DNA of 64,000 nucleotides from Pseudomonadaceae bacterium (GCA_030602315.1 JAUVZY010000018.1:1-64000), one strand, 5' to 3'; positions 13,980 to 25,507 are shown, counted from the first letter of the stretch. Program-made: numbers and translations. The notes: generated from the letters alone by a model not told the origin.

Positions 13980-16631
13980 TCAGCCATGCGCCTCCGGCGC
14001 GCCGCGTTCGAGCAGGTGGCTCATCGCCGTCTTCAGCTTCATCGGCCGCACTGGTTTGTGCATCAGGGTATGGCCGAGCTCGCGCATCTGCTGCTTGAGC
14101 TCGTTGCTGTAGTTGGCGGTGATCATCAAGGCCGGCAGCGGCGTGGCGCGGCGGGCGTTGACCGACTCGACGACGTCCACGCCGTTGCAGTCGTTATCAA
14201 GGTGGTAGTCCACCAGCAACAGATCAGCCTCCGCGTGGAAGTTGTCGACCTGGCGCGCCAGGTCCTCCTCGCTGAGCGCGGTGATGACCTGGCAACCCCA
14301 GCCCTCGAGCAGCGTGCGCATGCCGGCGCAGATGGCCGCGTCGTTGTCCACCACCCACACCTTGGCACCTTGCAAGCGTTCGGAAGGCGCGCTGGGTACC
14401 TCGGTCACCTGGCGCGGCACCGGCACGCGACGGGTCAAGGGCACCTCGATGGCGAACATCGAGCCTTTGCCAGGCACCGAGGCGACCCGCACCCGGTGGC
14501 CGAGCATGCGGGCGATCTTGTCGACGATGGCCAGCCCCAGGCCCAGGCCGCGGTCCTGGTTCGGACGCTGCTGATCGCCACGCTTGAACTCCTGGAAGAT
14601 CTCCTGAAGCTTGTCTTCGGGGATGCCGATGCCGGTGTCCCAGACCTCGATCGACAGGCTCTGCCGGCGCCGGCGGCAGCCCAGCAGGATCTGCCCCTTG
14701 GGGGTGTAGCGGATGGCGTTGGTCAGAAGATTGCGCAGAATCCTCGCCAGCAGCTGGGTGTCGCTACGCACCAGCGCCGTGCAAGGTACGAAACGCAGCT
14801 GCAGCCCCTCGCTCACCGCCACCTGGCTGAACTCGGCGGCCAGGGTGTCGAGCAACTCGCCGACGGCAAAGGCGGTGATTTCCGGCTTGATCACGCCAGC
14901 ATCGAGCTTGGAAATGTCCACCAGCGTACCGAGCAGGTTCTCCACGTCCTCCAGCGAGTTGGACAGGCTGCGAATCAGCCCGGCGTTGGCGCTCGGGTCG
15001 CGCTGCTCGAGCATGGCGCTGGTAAACAGCCGTGCGGCGTTGAGCGGCTGCAGCAGGTCATGGCTGACCGCGGCGAGGAACTTGGTCTTGGACAGGTTGG
15101 CCAGTTCCGCCTCGCGCTTGGCCTCGCGCAACCGCGCTTCGGCCTGGGTGCGCTCGTCGATCTCGCGGCGCAACTGGCTGTTGAGGTTGGTCAGTTCGGC
15201 GGTGCGCTCACGCACGCGCTGTTCAAGGTTCTGATAGGCCTGGTGCAGCGCTTCGGCGGTGCGGCGGCGTTCGGTGATGTCGCGGATCAGCACGAAGATG
15301 CCCGCCACGCTGCCATCCGGGCGGCGGTTCGGCACGTAGGAACGCAGCATGCAGCGCTCCTGGCCGTTGAAGTTGGTTTCCACCACCTCGAAGCTGACGC
15401 TCTCGCCATCGAGCGAACGCTCGATGTACGGGTGCAGGCGCCGGCAGTGCTCCTCGCTATGCGCCTCGCGCAGGCTACGCCCGAGCATGGCCCCGCGTGG
15501 CCAGTGGTACCACTCCTCGTAGACCTTGTTGGTGAATTCGTAGACCAGATCGGCCGACAGGTAGGCGATCAGCGCCGGCACGTGGTCGGTGATCAGGCGA
15601 ATCCAGCGCTCGCTCTGGCGCAGCGCCTCGGCATGCTGGTAGCGCTCGGTGATGTCGGTGAAGGTGTTGACGAAGCCACCGGTGGGCAGCGGATGGGTGC
15701 GGATCTCCAGCACCCGGCCGTCGAACAGGTGCTGCTCGAGCTGCTGGATGGGTCGCCCTCGCCCATCAGTACTGGCGGGCGTCAGCAGCGGCAACTCGCT
15801 GTCGGCCATTACCTCGGCAAAATCGCTGTGCGCGGCGATCGGTGCCAGCCCGCACAGGTCGAGGAAACGGTGGTTCCACAGCTCCAGCGCCCCCTCGGCG
15901 CTGACCATCGCCACACCCTGGGACAGGTTGTCGATAGCGCGCTGCAACAGGCTGGACTTCTGCGCCAGCGCCTGCTCGCGACGGATCGACTCGGTGTTTT
16001 TCACCTCGGTGATATCGGTGTAGAGGATCACCAACCCACCGCCGCGGGTGCGCCGCTCGCTGACCTGCACCCAGCGTCCGTCGTAGAGCTGGTACAGCGT
16101 CTGTTCGTCGCTGCCGCGGTGCTCCTCGAGGATCAGCCCGGTGCTCTCGGCCAGCCGCTTGATGTCATCGAGCTTGGTGCCCGCGGCGATGCGCGCCGGG
16201 CTGCGCTCCCAGAACTGCTTGAAACGGCTGTTGAACAGGACGATGCGCTGGTCGGCGTCAAACAGCACGAAGGCGTCGGAAATGCTCTCGATGGCATCGA
16301 TCAGGTGCTGATGCGCGGTTTCCGCGCGCAAACGCGCCTCGCTCAGCAGGTGGTTGCTGGCCTTGAGTTCGGCCATCGCCTGATTGAGCGCGTCGGTGCG
16401 CTCGCGTACCTGCTCGGCCAGCTCGACCGAATACTGGAACGCCGCGTATGCGTCATCCGGCGGAGTCGCCCGGGATTCGACGCGCTCGATCAGCGCAGCA
16501 TTGATCCGCTTGAGCTTGTGGTTTTCCTTCTCCAGCGCCTCCAGACGTTGGCGCAGTGCATCAGCGTCGGTTGCTGCCACCGGGTCGGCCGATGGCGACG
16601 CCGGTGAAGGTCTGGTTGAGATGCAGGCCAT
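13980..16631 (-). CDS. nahK: NahK/ErcS'-type hybrid sensor histidine kinase
   Basis: An 883-residue cytosolic kinase. It has an N-terminal coiled coil (about 25-100) and three PAS modules ('DAIESISDAFVLFDADQRIV', 'RAIDNLSQGVAMVSAEGA', 'ITDHVPALIAYLSADLVY'). A second coiled coil leads to a HisKA domain with the SHDLLQPLN motif. An HATPase_c domain and a C-terminal receiver ('LLLVDYHLDND') complete it. It matches P. aeruginosa NahK (PA1976), which phosphorylates HptB and links nitric oxide to biofilm control, and is also named ErcS' in the ethanol cascade. ATG 16631 is preferred because GGAGA lies 8 nt upstream, and it gives a length near the known protein. It overlaps nosP by 71 bp. Confidence 0.9.
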   Translation of the reverse strand: MACISTRPSPASPSADPVAATDADALRQRLEALEKENHKLKRINAALIERVESRATPPDDAYAAFQYSVELAEQVRERTDALNQAMAELKASNHLLSEARLRAETAHQHLIDAIESISDAFVLFDADQRIVLFNSRFKQFWERSPARIAAGTKLDDIKRLAESTGLILEEHRGSDEQTLYQLYDGRWVQVSERRTRGGGLVILYTDITEVKNTESIRREQALAQKSSLLQRAIDNLSQGVAMVSAEGALELWNHRFLDLCGLAPIAAHSDFAEVMADSELPLLTPASTDGRGRPIQQLEQHLFDGRVLEIRTHPLPTGGFVNTFTDITERYQHAEALRQSERWIRLITDHVPALIAYLSADLVYEFTNKVYEEWYHWPRGAMLGRSLREAHSEEHCRRLHPYIERSLDGESVSFEVVETNFNGQERCMLRSYVPNRRPDGSVAGIFVLIRDITERRRTAEALHQAYQNLEQRVRERTAELTNLNSQLRREIDERTQAEARLREAKREAELANLSKTKFLAAVSHDLLQPLNAARLFTSAMLEQRDPSANAGLIRSLSNSLEDVENLLGTLVDISKLDAGVIKPEITAFAVGELLDTLAAEFSQVAVSEGLQLRFVPCTALVRSDTQLLARILRNLLTNAIRYTPKGQILLGCRRRRQSLSIEVWDTGIGIPEDKLQEIFQEFKRGDQQRPNQDRGLGLGLAIVDKIARMLGHRVRVASVPGKGSMFAIEVPLTRRVPVPRQVTEVPSAPSERLQGAKVWVVDNDAAICAGMRTLLEGWGCQVITALSEEDLARQVDNFHAEADLLLVDYHLDNDCNGVDVVESVNARRATPLPALMITANYSNELKQQMRELGHTLMHKPVRPMKLKTAMSHLLERGAPEAHG

Positions 16632-17688
16632 TGCACTGCTCTCCGTAGGTATTGAAGCCAATGACCCGGTGCTCCCGGAGGAAGGTGGAAATGTCTTCGG
16701 CAAACCCCATCGCGTCCCCTTCGAGCCGGCGCAGGAAACAGTCGCAGCCGATGGTCAGCAACGGTGGCCCGAGGCGCTGCTCGAGGCCGGAGAACAGCTG
16801 CTCGAGATTAGGCAACATCGGGCCGGGACGCATGCCGGTGAGCACGATGCCAGTTTCGACCGCGCAATAGAACGACAGGCTGAGGTCGTCGTTGACTTGC
16901 TGAATCGAGCGCACGTAGTAACGATCGTTGATCCGCACGGCCAGCGGATGGGCAGCGAACAGAGAATGGCTGAGCTGCTCGAGCGGCACGCCGATCAGAT
17001 TGGCATAGGCCTGGGCCGCAGGCTCGGCGTTCAGCTCATACACCCGCCGCTCGGTGCTGTCGGCCAGGGTAACCACCAGCTTCTCTTCGCGAGGCAGGAT
17101 GTGGTGGGTGCTGAACACCTCGAAATCCAGCCAGGTGTTGATCAGAACCACCACCGCCGCGCCGCTATGGAAGCGCCCCTGGTAATACACATGGGTGTGG
17201 GTCAGGTAATTGTCATCCCCCGCCGAGCCACCGAAATGCGGAATGCGCCCGAACGCCGCGCTCAGCGCCGCCAGCACGATTTCCTCGCGACTGGAGAGGC
17301 CGTCGAACAACGTCAGCGCGAAGCTGTGGTCCTTGATCGGGGCCAGCGAGCTGCTGCGGCAATCGTTGATCAGGCGCTCGACCAGCTGCTGGGCGTCGAT
17401 CAACGAGAAGCGCTCCATCTCGTCGATCAGCGTGCAGGCGACCGAGAAATGCTGGTGATCGAAACCGATGGCCGTGACGCAGTTGCGCCCATAGCCCTGC
17501 GGGGTGATCTCCCCGGCGGTGGTGCAACCGACCAGGGTCACGCCACCAAAATACTGCTCGAGCGCATGACCCAACGCTTCCAGGTCGTATTCTGCCGAGC
17601 AGAAGAACAGCACGAACCCCAGATGCGGGTGAATCAACTGGCGCGCAAGATCCTGCGCGACGGTCTCGGCATCCCGGGATTCCGACAT
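16561..17688 (-). CDS. nosP: NosP-type FIST-domain nitric oxide sensor
   Basis: A 375-residue cytosolic protein with FIST N and FIST C domains ('GFVLFFCSAEYDLEALGHAL', 'TLVGCTTAGEITPQGYG', 'FGGSAGDD', and C-terminal 'TIGCDCFLRR' and 'GFNTYGEQ'). In Pseudomonas NosP binds haem and nitric oxide and inhibits its partner kinase NahK. The 71-bp overlap with nahK supports that partnership. ATG 17688 is chosen because homology starts there and GAGGTG lies 12 nt upstream; a longer reading frame to 17820 carries an unrelated N-terminus. Confidence 0.87.
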   Translation of the reverse strand: MSESRDAETVAQDLARQLIHPHLGFVLFFCSAEYDLEALGHALEQYFGGVTLVGCTTAGEITPQGYGRNCVTAIGFDHQHFSVACTLIDEMERFSLIDAQQLVERLINDCRSSSLAPIKDHSFALTLFDGLSSREEIVLAALSAAFGRIPHFGGSAGDDNYLTHTHVYYQGRFHSGAAVVVLINTWLDFEVFSTHHILPREEKLVVTLADSTERRVYELNAEPAAQAYANLIGVPLEQLSHSLFAAHPLAVRINDRYYVRSIQQVNDDLSLSFYCAVETGIVLTGMRPGPMLPNLEQLFSGLEQRLGPPLLTIGCDCFLRRLEGDAMGFAEDISTFLREHRVIGFNTYGEQCNGLHLNQTFTGVAIGRPGGSNRR

Positions 17689-17973
17689 GGCGGTGCGAAG
17701 CACCTCGTTCTGCTCATCTACCACCGGCTGGCCCCTGCCCGAAAAAGCTCGCTCTAGAGACAATTCTAGGGGGGGTATGTGGCGCGCAAATGCTACTTCA
17801 GTACCGCATCGACCCTGCATAGGTAGGGTATGGCCGGCAGCACCTCACACGCCGCCCCAAATCGCGCGGCGCGGCCGGCCAGGCGCACCAGCCCGTGCCC
17901 TGCCCCGTGGCGGCCTGACAAAGACAAGCCGGCAAACCGCCCGATGCACCAAGGCTTTTCAAGGCCCAAATGC
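17689..17973. other. Non-coding gap upstream of nosP
   Basis: No coding region is supported in this stretch between nosP and the terminator of the tRNA-Pro unit. It presumably holds the nosP-nahK promoter. I see no clear sigma-70 box or repeat. Confidence 0.4.
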
Positions 17974-18008
17974 AAAAAATCCAGTCACCGCTAAGTGACT
18001 GGATTTTT
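17974..18008. terminator. Intrinsic terminator after tRNA-Pro
   Basis: ATCCAGTCAC pairs with GTGACTGGAT around CGCTAA, with A-runs on the left and T-runs on the right. It lies directly 3' of tRNA-Pro on the minus strand and could also work for transcripts arriving from the left. Confidence 0.85.
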
Positions 18009-18012
18009 GAAT

Positions 18013-18090
<78 letters not shown>

Positions 18091-18163
18091 CTTGAAGCCG
18101 TCCCGGCACGCCGGAACGGGGCGAACTATAGACTAACCATATGAAAGATGGAAGGTTTTACGC

Positions 18164-18520
18164 TCACTTTTTGAGGACAGTGAGGATGTCTTCCAGCTCG
18201 ACGATGACCTGACGGATCAGCTGACGGTATTGCAGATTGTCGGCACGCGCTTCGTCGCCCGAGAGGCGCTGACGGGCGCCACCAATGGTGAAGCCCTGCT
18301 CATAGAGGAGCGTGCGGATCTGCCGGATCATCAGCACATCCTGACGCTGGTAATAGCGCCTGTTGCCTCGGCGCTTGACCGGGTTGAGCTGAGGGAATTC
18401 CTGCTCCCAGTAACGCAGCACATGCGGCTTCACACCACAGAGCTCGCTCACCTCACCGATGGTGAAGTAACGCTTGCCCGGGATCGGCAGCAGCTCGTCG
18501 TTATGACTCGCTTCCAGCAT
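18164..18520 (-). CDS. MerR-family regulator downstream of ihfA
   Basis: A 118-residue regulator with an N-terminal winged HTH ('[45 protein letters not shown]'), followed by a short coiled coil. There is no cysteine-rich effector domain, so it is not a metal-sensing MerR. It is the conserved MerR-like gene found after ihfA in gammaproteobacteria. It overlaps the 3' end of ihfA by 20 bp and is probably co-transcribed with pheST-ihfA. Confidence 0.9.
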   Translation of the reverse strand: MLEASHNDELLPIPGKRYFTIGEVSELCGVKPHVLRYWEQEFPQLNPVKRRGNRRYYQRQDVLMIRQIRTLLYEQGFTIGGARQRLSGDEARADNLQYRQLIRQVIVELEDILTVLKK

Positions 18521-18803
18521 ACGATTCCACCCTGGCCTTGAGCTTTTGCCCCGGCCGGAACGTCACGACGCGACGCGCCGTGATCGGGATTTCCTCACCG
18601 GTTTTCGGATTTCGCCCGGGGCGCTGACGCTTGTCTCTCAGGTCAAAGTTTCCGAAACCGGAAAGCTTGACCTGCTCGTTATGCTCGAGTGCCTGGCGAA
18701 TTTCCTCGAAGAAAAGCTCAACCAGTTCCTTTGCCTCACGCTTGTTGAGGCCCAACTCGTCATGCAGACGTTCAGCCATCTCAGCCTTCGTCAGCGCCGC
18801 CAT
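18501..18803 (-). CDS. ihfA: Integration host factor subunit alpha
   Basis: The protein is 100 residues, the standard length for IhfA. It has the N-terminal '[10 protein letters not shown]' helix, the dimerisation region, and the DNA-inserting beta-arm with '[20 protein letters not shown]'. It forms a heterodimer with IhfB and bends DNA. AAGGAA precedes the ATG. It starts 3 bp after pheT, the usual arrangement in gammaproteobacteria. Confidence 0.97.
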   Translation of the reverse strand: MAALTKAEMAERLHDELGLNKREAKELVELFFEEIRQALEHNEQVKLSGFGNFDLRDKRQRPGRNPKTGEEIPITARRVVTFRPGQKLKARVESYAGSES

Positions 18804-18806
18804 ATG

Positions 18807-21185
18807 CTATTTCCTTAACGAAGCCCCATACCCTTCTTCAAGAGAGGTGAGGATCTGTTGCATATAAGCATTCACCTCTTCGTCGTTTAGAGTGCGCGAT
18901 GGGTGCTGCCAGGTCAAGCTGACAGCCAGGCTTTTCCCTGTCGAGTCAACACCTTTGCCGTGATAAACGTCAAAAAGCTTTAGCTCGGTCAGGTATTCGC
19001 CCGCAGCCAGTCGGATCGCCGACAACACATCACCCGCGGCAATGCCACGATCGAGCACGAAGGCAAGATCTCGACGCACCTCGGGGAAGCGGGAAAGCTC
19101 GCGGAACGCCGGCAGGCGGCCCTCTGTCATCGGCGCCAGCTCCAGCTCGAACAGATAGACCGCCTGATCGATGCCGAGCACCTGCGCGAGCGTCGGATTG
19201 AGCGCCCCCATGTGTCCGACCACGCGCTCGCCGCGCTTGATCACGGCTGACTGGCCTGGATGGAGCGCCACATGCGAAGCCGCCGCGAAGCTGAACTGGT
19301 CGGCCGCGCCGGCCTGAGCCAGCAAAGCCTCGACATCGGCCTTCACGTCGTAGAAATCGACGCTCTCCCGGCCATTGGCCCAGCCCTCGGGAAGGCGATT
19401 GCCCACCACCACACCGGCGATCATGTTCTCCTGCCTGAGGTTGCCCAGCTGGCCGACGAAGCGCAGCCCGGTCTCGAACAGGCGCACACGGCTCTGCTGA
19501 CGGTTGAGGTTGTGCTGCAACGCCTTGATCAGCCCCGGCCACAGAGAGCTGCGCATCACCGCCAGATCAGCGGAGATCGGGTTGGCCAGGGCCAACGGTT
19601 CGACTCCAGGCGAAAACAGCTCGAACAGCTTCGGATCGATGAAGCTGTAAGTAATCGCCTCCTGATAGCCGCGCGCGGCCAGCAGTCGGCGCAGCGAGGA
19701 AAGCTCCGCACGCGCTTCGGGGCGCGCAGAGGGAGCCAGGCGGGCCTGCGGATAGCGAACCGGCAAGCGGTCGTAACCGTAGAGACGCCCGAGCTCTTCG
19801 ATCAGATCGACCTCGAGCGTCAGGTCGAACCGGTGGCTCGGTACACTGACCTGGAACTCCCCTGCTGCTGTCTGCTGGACACCAAGACCGAGCCCGGTGA
19901 GGGTGCGAACGATATATTCGTCCGTCAGCTCGATACCGAGCATCTGCTGGACGCGGACGCCGCGTAGCCCGATTGGCGCAACCTGCGGCAGCGCCTCGGC
20001 ATCGGTGACGTCGATGACCGGACCCGGCGTTCCGCCGACGATCTCGAGCAACAGTTCGGTGGCCCGCTCGATCGCCTTGCGCGGCAGCTCGAAGTCCACG
20101 CCACGCTCGAAGCGATGCGAAGAGTCGGTATGCAGGCCATACGAACGTGCCTTGCCGGCGAGCGCGATAGGATCGAAAAAGGCGCTTTCCAGGAACAGAT
20201 CGCACGTGGTCGCGCTGACACCACTGTGCTCGCCGCCCATGACACCGGCGATGGCGAGCGCCCGATCGCGGTCGGCGATGACCAGGGTATCGGATCGCAA
20301 CTTGAGCGCCTGCCCGTCGAGCAGCACGATGCCCTCATCGGGCGCAGCCATGCGCACCTGAACCTCGCCATTGAGCTGAGCCAGGTCGAAGGCATGCATC
20401 GGCTGGCCGAGCTCGAGCATCACATAGTTGGTAACGTCGACGACCGCGTCGATGCTGCGGATGTCGGAACGGCGCAGGCGCTCGACCATCCAGCGCGGAC
20501 TGGGACGGGAGAGATCGACGCCACGCAGCACGCGGCCAACATAGCGCGGGCACGCCTTGGGAGCCGCCACCACCACCGGCAGCACGTCGGCGCAGGCGGC
20601 AGGCTGGGGCTCGATCGCCGGCCCGGCGAATGGCACGCCATAGACCGCGCCGACTTCTCGCGCCAAACCGGCAATCGACAAGCAATCGCCGCGGTTCGGC
20701 GTCAAACCGATCTCGATGCTGACATCATCCAGCTCGGCATAAACACGGAAATCCACCCCGACTGGCGCGTCGGCAGGCAGCTCCAGCAGGCCGTCGCTCT
20801 GCTCGGCGAGGCCGAGCTCGGACGCAGCGCAGAGCATGCCGAACGATTCGACACCACGCAGCTTGGCCTTCTTGATGGAAAAATCACCAGGCAGCTTGGC
20901 GCCCAGCATAGCGAACGGCACCTTCAGGCCGGCACGCACATTTGACGCGCCGCACACCACCTGATGGCGCTCCTTGCCGTCACTGACCTGACACACCCGC
21001 AGTTTGTCGGCGTCCGGATGCTGCTCCACCGCCAACACTTCACCGACGACCACACCGCTGAACTCGGCAGCCACCGGCGTCACTGCATCGACTTCCAGCC
21101 CGACCATCGACAGCCGTGCAACCAGCTCGTCCCGCGTGACACCGGGCTCGACCCAGCCACGCAACCACTTTTCACTGAACTTCAT
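18807..21185 (-). CDS. pheT: Phenylalanine--tRNA ligase beta subunit
   Basis: The protein is 792 residues, the normal PheT length. An N-terminal tRNA-binding (EMAP-like) domain covers about 40-150. The B3/B4 editing domain and B5 domain follow ('HRFERGVD'), then a catalytic-like core and a C-terminal anticodon-binding FDX-ACB domain ('FRELSRFPEVRRDLAFVLD'). It assembles as alpha2beta2 with PheS. GGGAGAGC precedes the start. It lies 36 bp after pheS. Confidence 0.97.
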   Translation of the reverse strand: MKFSEKWLRGWVEPGVTRDELVARLSMVGLEVDAVTPVAAEFSGVVVGEVLAVEQHPDADKLRVCQVSDGKERHQVVCGASNVRAGLKVPFAMLGAKLPGDFSIKKAKLRGVESFGMLCAASELGLAEQSDGLLELPADAPVGVDFRVYAELDDVSIEIGLTPNRGDCLSIAGLAREVGAVYGVPFAGPAIEPQPAACADVLPVVVAAPKACPRYVGRVLRGVDLSRPSPRWMVERLRRSDIRSIDAVVDVTNYVMLELGQPMHAFDLAQLNGEVQVRMAAPDEGIVLLDGQALKLRSDTLVIADRDRALAIAGVMGGEHSGVSATTCDLFLESAFFDPIALAGKARSYGLHTDSSHRFERGVDFELPRKAIERATELLLEIVGGTPGPVIDVTDAEALPQVAPIGLRGVRVQQMLGIELTDEYIVRTLTGLGLGVQQTAAGEFQVSVPSHRFDLTLEVDLIEELGRLYGYDRLPVRYPQARLAPSARPEARAELSSLRRLLAARGYQEAITYSFIDPKLFELFSPGVEPLALANPISADLAVMRSSLWPGLIKALQHNLNRQQSRVRLFETGLRFVGQLGNLRQENMIAGVVVGNRLPEGWANGRESVDFYDVKADVEALLAQAGAADQFSFAAASHVALHPGQSAVIKRGERVVGHMGALNPTLAQVLGIDQAVYLFELELAPMTEGRLPAFRELSRFPEVRRDLAFVLDRGIAAGDVLSAIRLAAGEYLTELKLFDVYHGKGVDSTGKSLAVSLTWQHPSRTLNDEEVNAYMQQILTSLEEGYGASLRK

Positions 21186-21221
21186 CCTGCTCTCCCAAAC
21201 TTTTCAATGACTGCCGGACGG

Positions 21222-22379
<1,158 letters not shown>

Positions 22380-22394
22380 CTATTGTCGTCGGGC

Positions 22395-22751
22395 TCAAGC
22401 CAGAGTTGCTTTCGCTTTTTCGACAATCGCAGCGAACGCCGCTTTTTCGTTCACAGCCAGATCGGCCAGAACCTTGCGGTCGATCTCGATCGCTGCCTTC
22501 TTCAGGCCGGCAATCAGACGGCTGTAGGACAGACCGTTCAGACGAGCACCGGCGTTGATACGGGCAATCCACAGAGCGCGGAACTGACGCTTGCGCTGAC
22601 GGCGGTCACGGTAGGCATACTGGCCAGCCTTGATTACCGCCTGCTTGGCAACGCGGAACACGCGCGAACGTGCACCGTAGTAGCCTTTGGCGAGTTTCAG
22701 AATCTTCTTGTGGCGGCGACGAGCAATGACACCACGCTTAACACGAGCCAT
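22395..22751 (-). CDS. rplT: 50S ribosomal protein L20
   Basis: The protein is 118 residues, exactly the family length, and basic throughout ('[19 protein letters not shown]' start, C-terminal '[24 protein letters not shown]'). It binds 23S rRNA early in 50S assembly. AGAGGAAGTT precedes the ATG. It is part of infC-rpmI-rplT, where L20 commonly represses the operon in related bacteria. Confidence 0.98.
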   Translation of the reverse strand: MARVKRGVIARRRHKKILKLAKGYYGARSRVFRVAKQAVIKAGQYAYRDRRQRKRQFRALWIARINAGARLNGLSYSRLIAGLKKAAIEIDRKVLADLAVNEKAAFAAIVEKAKATLA

Positions 22752-22777
22752 GAGTAACTTCCTCTAGTCCTAACCGA

Positions 22778-22972
22778 TTAACGAACGCGCAGCATGCGCG
22801 CCACCTTTGCCACGTCAGACGGGTGCACCAGAGTGCAACCACGCAGCTGACGCTTACGCTTGGTGGACATCTTGGTCAGGATGTGGCTCTTGAAAGCGTG
22901 CTTGTGCTTGAAGCCGGAAGCGGTTTTCTTGAAACGCTTCGCAGCACCGCTTTTGGTTTTCATCTTTGGCAT
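22778..22972 (-). CDS. rpmI: 50S ribosomal protein L35
   Basis: The protein is 64 residues and highly basic ('[22 protein letters not shown]', then '[16 protein letters not shown]'). The start at 22972 matches the conserved N-terminus; an ATG seven codons upstream is not needed. It lies between infC and rplT as in all gammaproteobacteria. Confidence 0.98.
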   Translation of the reverse strand: MPKMKTKSGAAKRFKKTASGFKHKHAFKSHILTKMSTKRKRQLRGCTLVHPSDVAKVARMLRVR

Positions 22973-23033
22973 GTTCGGATACTCCGCATTCAATCAATAC
23001 ATATAACCATGAGGCCTGCCAGTGCCCCGGAGG

Positions 23034-23579
23034 TTACTTTCGCTTTTTGGGAGCGATGACCATCATCAGCTGGCGTCCTTCCAGCTTGGGCTGCTGCTCG
23101 ACGGTGCCATATTCGGCGAGGTCGGCTTCGACCCGCTTCAACAGCTCGAGCCCCAGCTCCTGGTGGGCCATCTCACGGCCGCGGAATCGCAAGGATACCT
23201 TGGCCCTGTCCCCATCATTAAGGAAACGTACCAGGTTGCGTAGTTTTACCTGGTAATCCCCTTCTTCCGTCCCTGGACGGAATTTGATTTCCTTGACCTG
23301 GACCTGCTTCTGGTTCTTCTTCGCAGCGGCGACCTGCTTCTTCTTTTCGAACAGGTGCTTGCCGTAGTCCATGATCCGACAAACTGGCGGCACCGCATCG
23401 GCGGCGATTTCAACCAGATCCAGTTTGGCTTCTTCTGCTACACGGAGCGCTTCATCGATAGAGACGATGCCGATCTGCTCCCCGTCCGCACCGATTAAGC
23501 GAACCTCGCGTGCCGAGATGTTTTCGTTGATCGGTGGCTTCGGTTGAGCCCGCTTGTCTTGTCTCATTTCACGCTTAAT
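23034..23579 (-). CDS. infC: Translation initiation factor IF-3 (non-ATG start)
   Basis: IF-3 prevents premature subunit joining and checks the initiator codon. The N-domain ('[23 protein letters not shown]') and C-domain ('[26 protein letters not shown]') are complete. The start is read as ATT at 23579 (181 residues), because GGAG of the thrS 3' end lies 8 nt upstream, as with the AUU start of E. coli infC. An ATC two codons earlier (23585), overlapping the thrS stop codon by one base, is the alternative. The first ATG (23567) is too far from any ribosome site. Rare starts allow IF-3 to autoregulate. Confidence 0.93.
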   Translation of the reverse strand: MKREMRQDKRAQPKPPINENISAREVRLIGADGEQIGIVSIDEALRVAEEAKLDLVEIAADAVPPVCRIMDYGKHLFEKKKQVAAAKKNQKQVQVKEIKFRPGTEEGDYQVKLRNLVRFLNDGDRAKVSLRFRGREMAHQELGLELLKRVEADLAEYGTVEQQPKLEGRQLMMVIAPKKRK

Positions 23580-23584
23580 AGTGA

Positions 23585-25507
23585 TTACTCCAATTCCTGT
23601 CGTCCACGTCGGGATACGGCCTGGGCAAGCAGCTGCTCGAAACGCTCCACTGGCAGTGAGCCCAGATCGGCGCCTTCGCGAGTGCGCACAGCGATGGATC
23701 CCGTCTCTACTTCCCGGTCTCCAATAACCAGGAGATAGGGAACCTTGAGCAAGGTATGCTCGCGGATTTTAAAACCGATCTTTTCGTTTCTCAAGTCGGC
23801 CTTGACGCGGAAGCCCTGATCATTCAAGCGCTTCTCGACCTCACGGGCAAAATCGGCCTGCTTGTCGGTGATATTCATCACCACCGCCTGCAGCGGCGCC
23901 AGCCAGGCCGGGAAAGCACCTTCGTAATGCTCGATGAGAATGCCGATGAAGCGCTCGAAGGAGCCGAGAATGGCCCGATGCAGCATCACCGGATGCTTGC
24001 GGTTGTTGTCCTCGCTGACGTACTCAGCGCCCAGACGAACCGGAAGATTGAAATCGAGCTGCAGGGTACCACACTGCCACACCCGACCGAGGCAATCCTT
24101 CAAGGAGAACTCGATCTTCGGCCCATAGAAGGCCCCCTCGCCCGGCTGTAGATCGTATGGCAGGCCCGCGCTGTCGAGTGCCGCGGCCAGGGCGGCCTCC
24201 GCGCGATCCCACAGATCGTCCGAACCGACCCGCTTTTCCGGGCGGGTGGACAGTTTGAGCTGGATGTCATGGAAACCGAAGTCGGCATACACCTGCTGGG
24301 TAAGCTTGATGAAATCGGCCGACTCGGCCTGCATCTGCTCCTCGGTGCAGAAGATGTGTGCGTCATCCTGGGTGAAACCACGCACGCGCATGATGCCGTG
24401 CAGCGCACCGGAGGGCTCGTTGCGATGGCAGGCACCGAACTCGGCCAGACGCAGCGGCAGCTCGCGGTAGCTCTTGAGGCCCTGGTTGTACACCTGCACA
24501 TGACACGGGCAGTTCATCGGCTTGATCGCGTAGTCACGATGCTCCGACTCGGTGGTGAACATGTTTTCCGAATAGTTGGCCCAATGCCCGGACTTTTCCC
24601 ACAGCACGCGATCGACCACCTGCGGGGTGCGGATTTCCAGATAGCCATTGTCGCGCTGCACCTTGCGCATGTATTGCTCGAGCACCTGGTAGATGGTCCA
24701 GCCGTTCGGGTGCCAGAACACCATGCCAGGCGCTTCTTCCTGGGTATGGAACAGATCAAGGCGCTTGCCGAGCTTGCGGTGGTCGCGCTTTTCGGCTTCC
24801 TCGATTCGTTGGATATAAGCCGCCAATTGCTTCTTGTCGGCCCAGGCGGTGCCGTAGATCCGCTGCAACTGCTCGTTCTTGGAGTCACCACGCCAGTAGG
24901 CGCCGGAGAGCTTGGTCAGCTTGAAGGCCTTGAGAAAGCGGGTGTTCGGCACGTGCGGGCCACGGCACATGTCGACGTATTCTTCGTGATAGTACAGCCC
25001 CATCGCTTGCTCGTCGGGCATGTCCTCGACCAGACGCAGCTTGTAGTCCTCGCCGCGCGCGCTGAAGACCCCGATGACCTCGGCGCGCGGGGTCATCTTC
25101 TTGATGACGTCGTAATCCTTATCGATTAGTTCCTTCATGCGCGCTTCGATGGCGGCCAGATCGTCCAGCGTGAAGGGGCGCTCGTAGGAAATGTCGTAAT
25201 AGAAACCGTCGTCGATCACCGGACCGATGACCATCTTGGCGGTCGGAAACAGCTGCTTGACCGCATGACCGATCAGATGCGCACAGGAGTGGCGAATGAT
25301 TTCCACGCCTTCCTCGTCCTTCGGCGTGATGATCTGCAGCGTTGCATCGTGTTCGATCAGGTCACAGGCATCAACCAGACGACCATTGACCTTGCCGGCC
25401 ACCGTGGCCTTGGCCAGGCCGGCGCCGATCGACTGAGCGACCTCCAGCACCGAAACCGGACCTTCGAACGTACGCTGACTGCCGTCGGGAAGAGTAATGA
25501 TGGGCAT
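23585..25507 (-). CDS. thrS: Threonine--tRNA ligase
   Basis: The protein is 640 residues, normal for ThrS. It has the TGS domain (1-62), the editing domain with '[16 protein letters not shown]' and 'YVDMCRGPH', the class II catalytic core ('[10 protein letters not shown]', '[14 protein letters not shown]', '[17 protein letters not shown]'), and the C-terminal anticodon-binding domain. ATG 25507 follows GAGAGGAGGCGCC; the longer upstream reading frame is not conserved. It is the first gene of the thrS-infC-rpmI-rplT block. The 221 bp upstream (25508-25728) hold no gene and probably its promoter. Confidence 0.97.
   Translation of the reverse strand: MPIITLPDGSQRTFEGPVSVLEVAQSIGAGLAKATVAGKVNGRLVDACDLIEHDATLQIITPKDEEGVEIIRHSCAHLIGHAVKQLFPTAKMVIGPVIDDGFYYDISYERPFTLDDLAAIEARMKELIDKDYDVIKKMTPRAEVIGVFSARGEDYKLRLVEDMPDEQAMGLYYHEEYVDMCRGPHVPNTRFLKAFKLTKLSGAYWRGDSKNEQLQRIYGTAWADKKQLAAYIQRIEEAEKRDHRKLGKRLDLFHTQEEAPGMVFWHPNGWTIYQVLEQYMRKVQRDNGYLEIRTPQVVDRVLWEKSGHWANYSENMFTTESEHRDYAIKPMNCPCHVQVYNQGLKSYRELPLRLAEFGACHRNEPSGALHGIMRVRGFTQDDAHIFCTEEQMQAESADFIKLTQQVYADFGFHDIQLKLSTRPEKRVGSDDLWDRAEAALAAALDSAGLPYDLQPGEGAFYGPKIEFSLKDCLGRVWQCGTLQLDFNLPVRLGAEYVSEDNNRKHPVMLHRAILGSFERFIGILIEHYEGAFPAWLAPLQAVVMNITDKQADFAREVEKRLNDQGFRVKADLRNEKIGFKIREHTLLKVPYLLVIGDREVETGSIAVRTREGADLGSLPVERFEQLLAQAVSRRGRQELE

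Noticed and set aside
13941-16607. An 888-codon open frame on the plus strand
   Set aside because: It lies antisense to nahK, whose PAS, HisKA and receiver motifs are clear; high-GC third-position bias opens such frames. No domain or ribosome site supports it.
16632-16703. A longer N-terminus for nahK starting at 16703
   Set aside because: The ATG at 16631 has a good ribosome site and gives a length close to that of the known protein; the extension would overlap nosP further.
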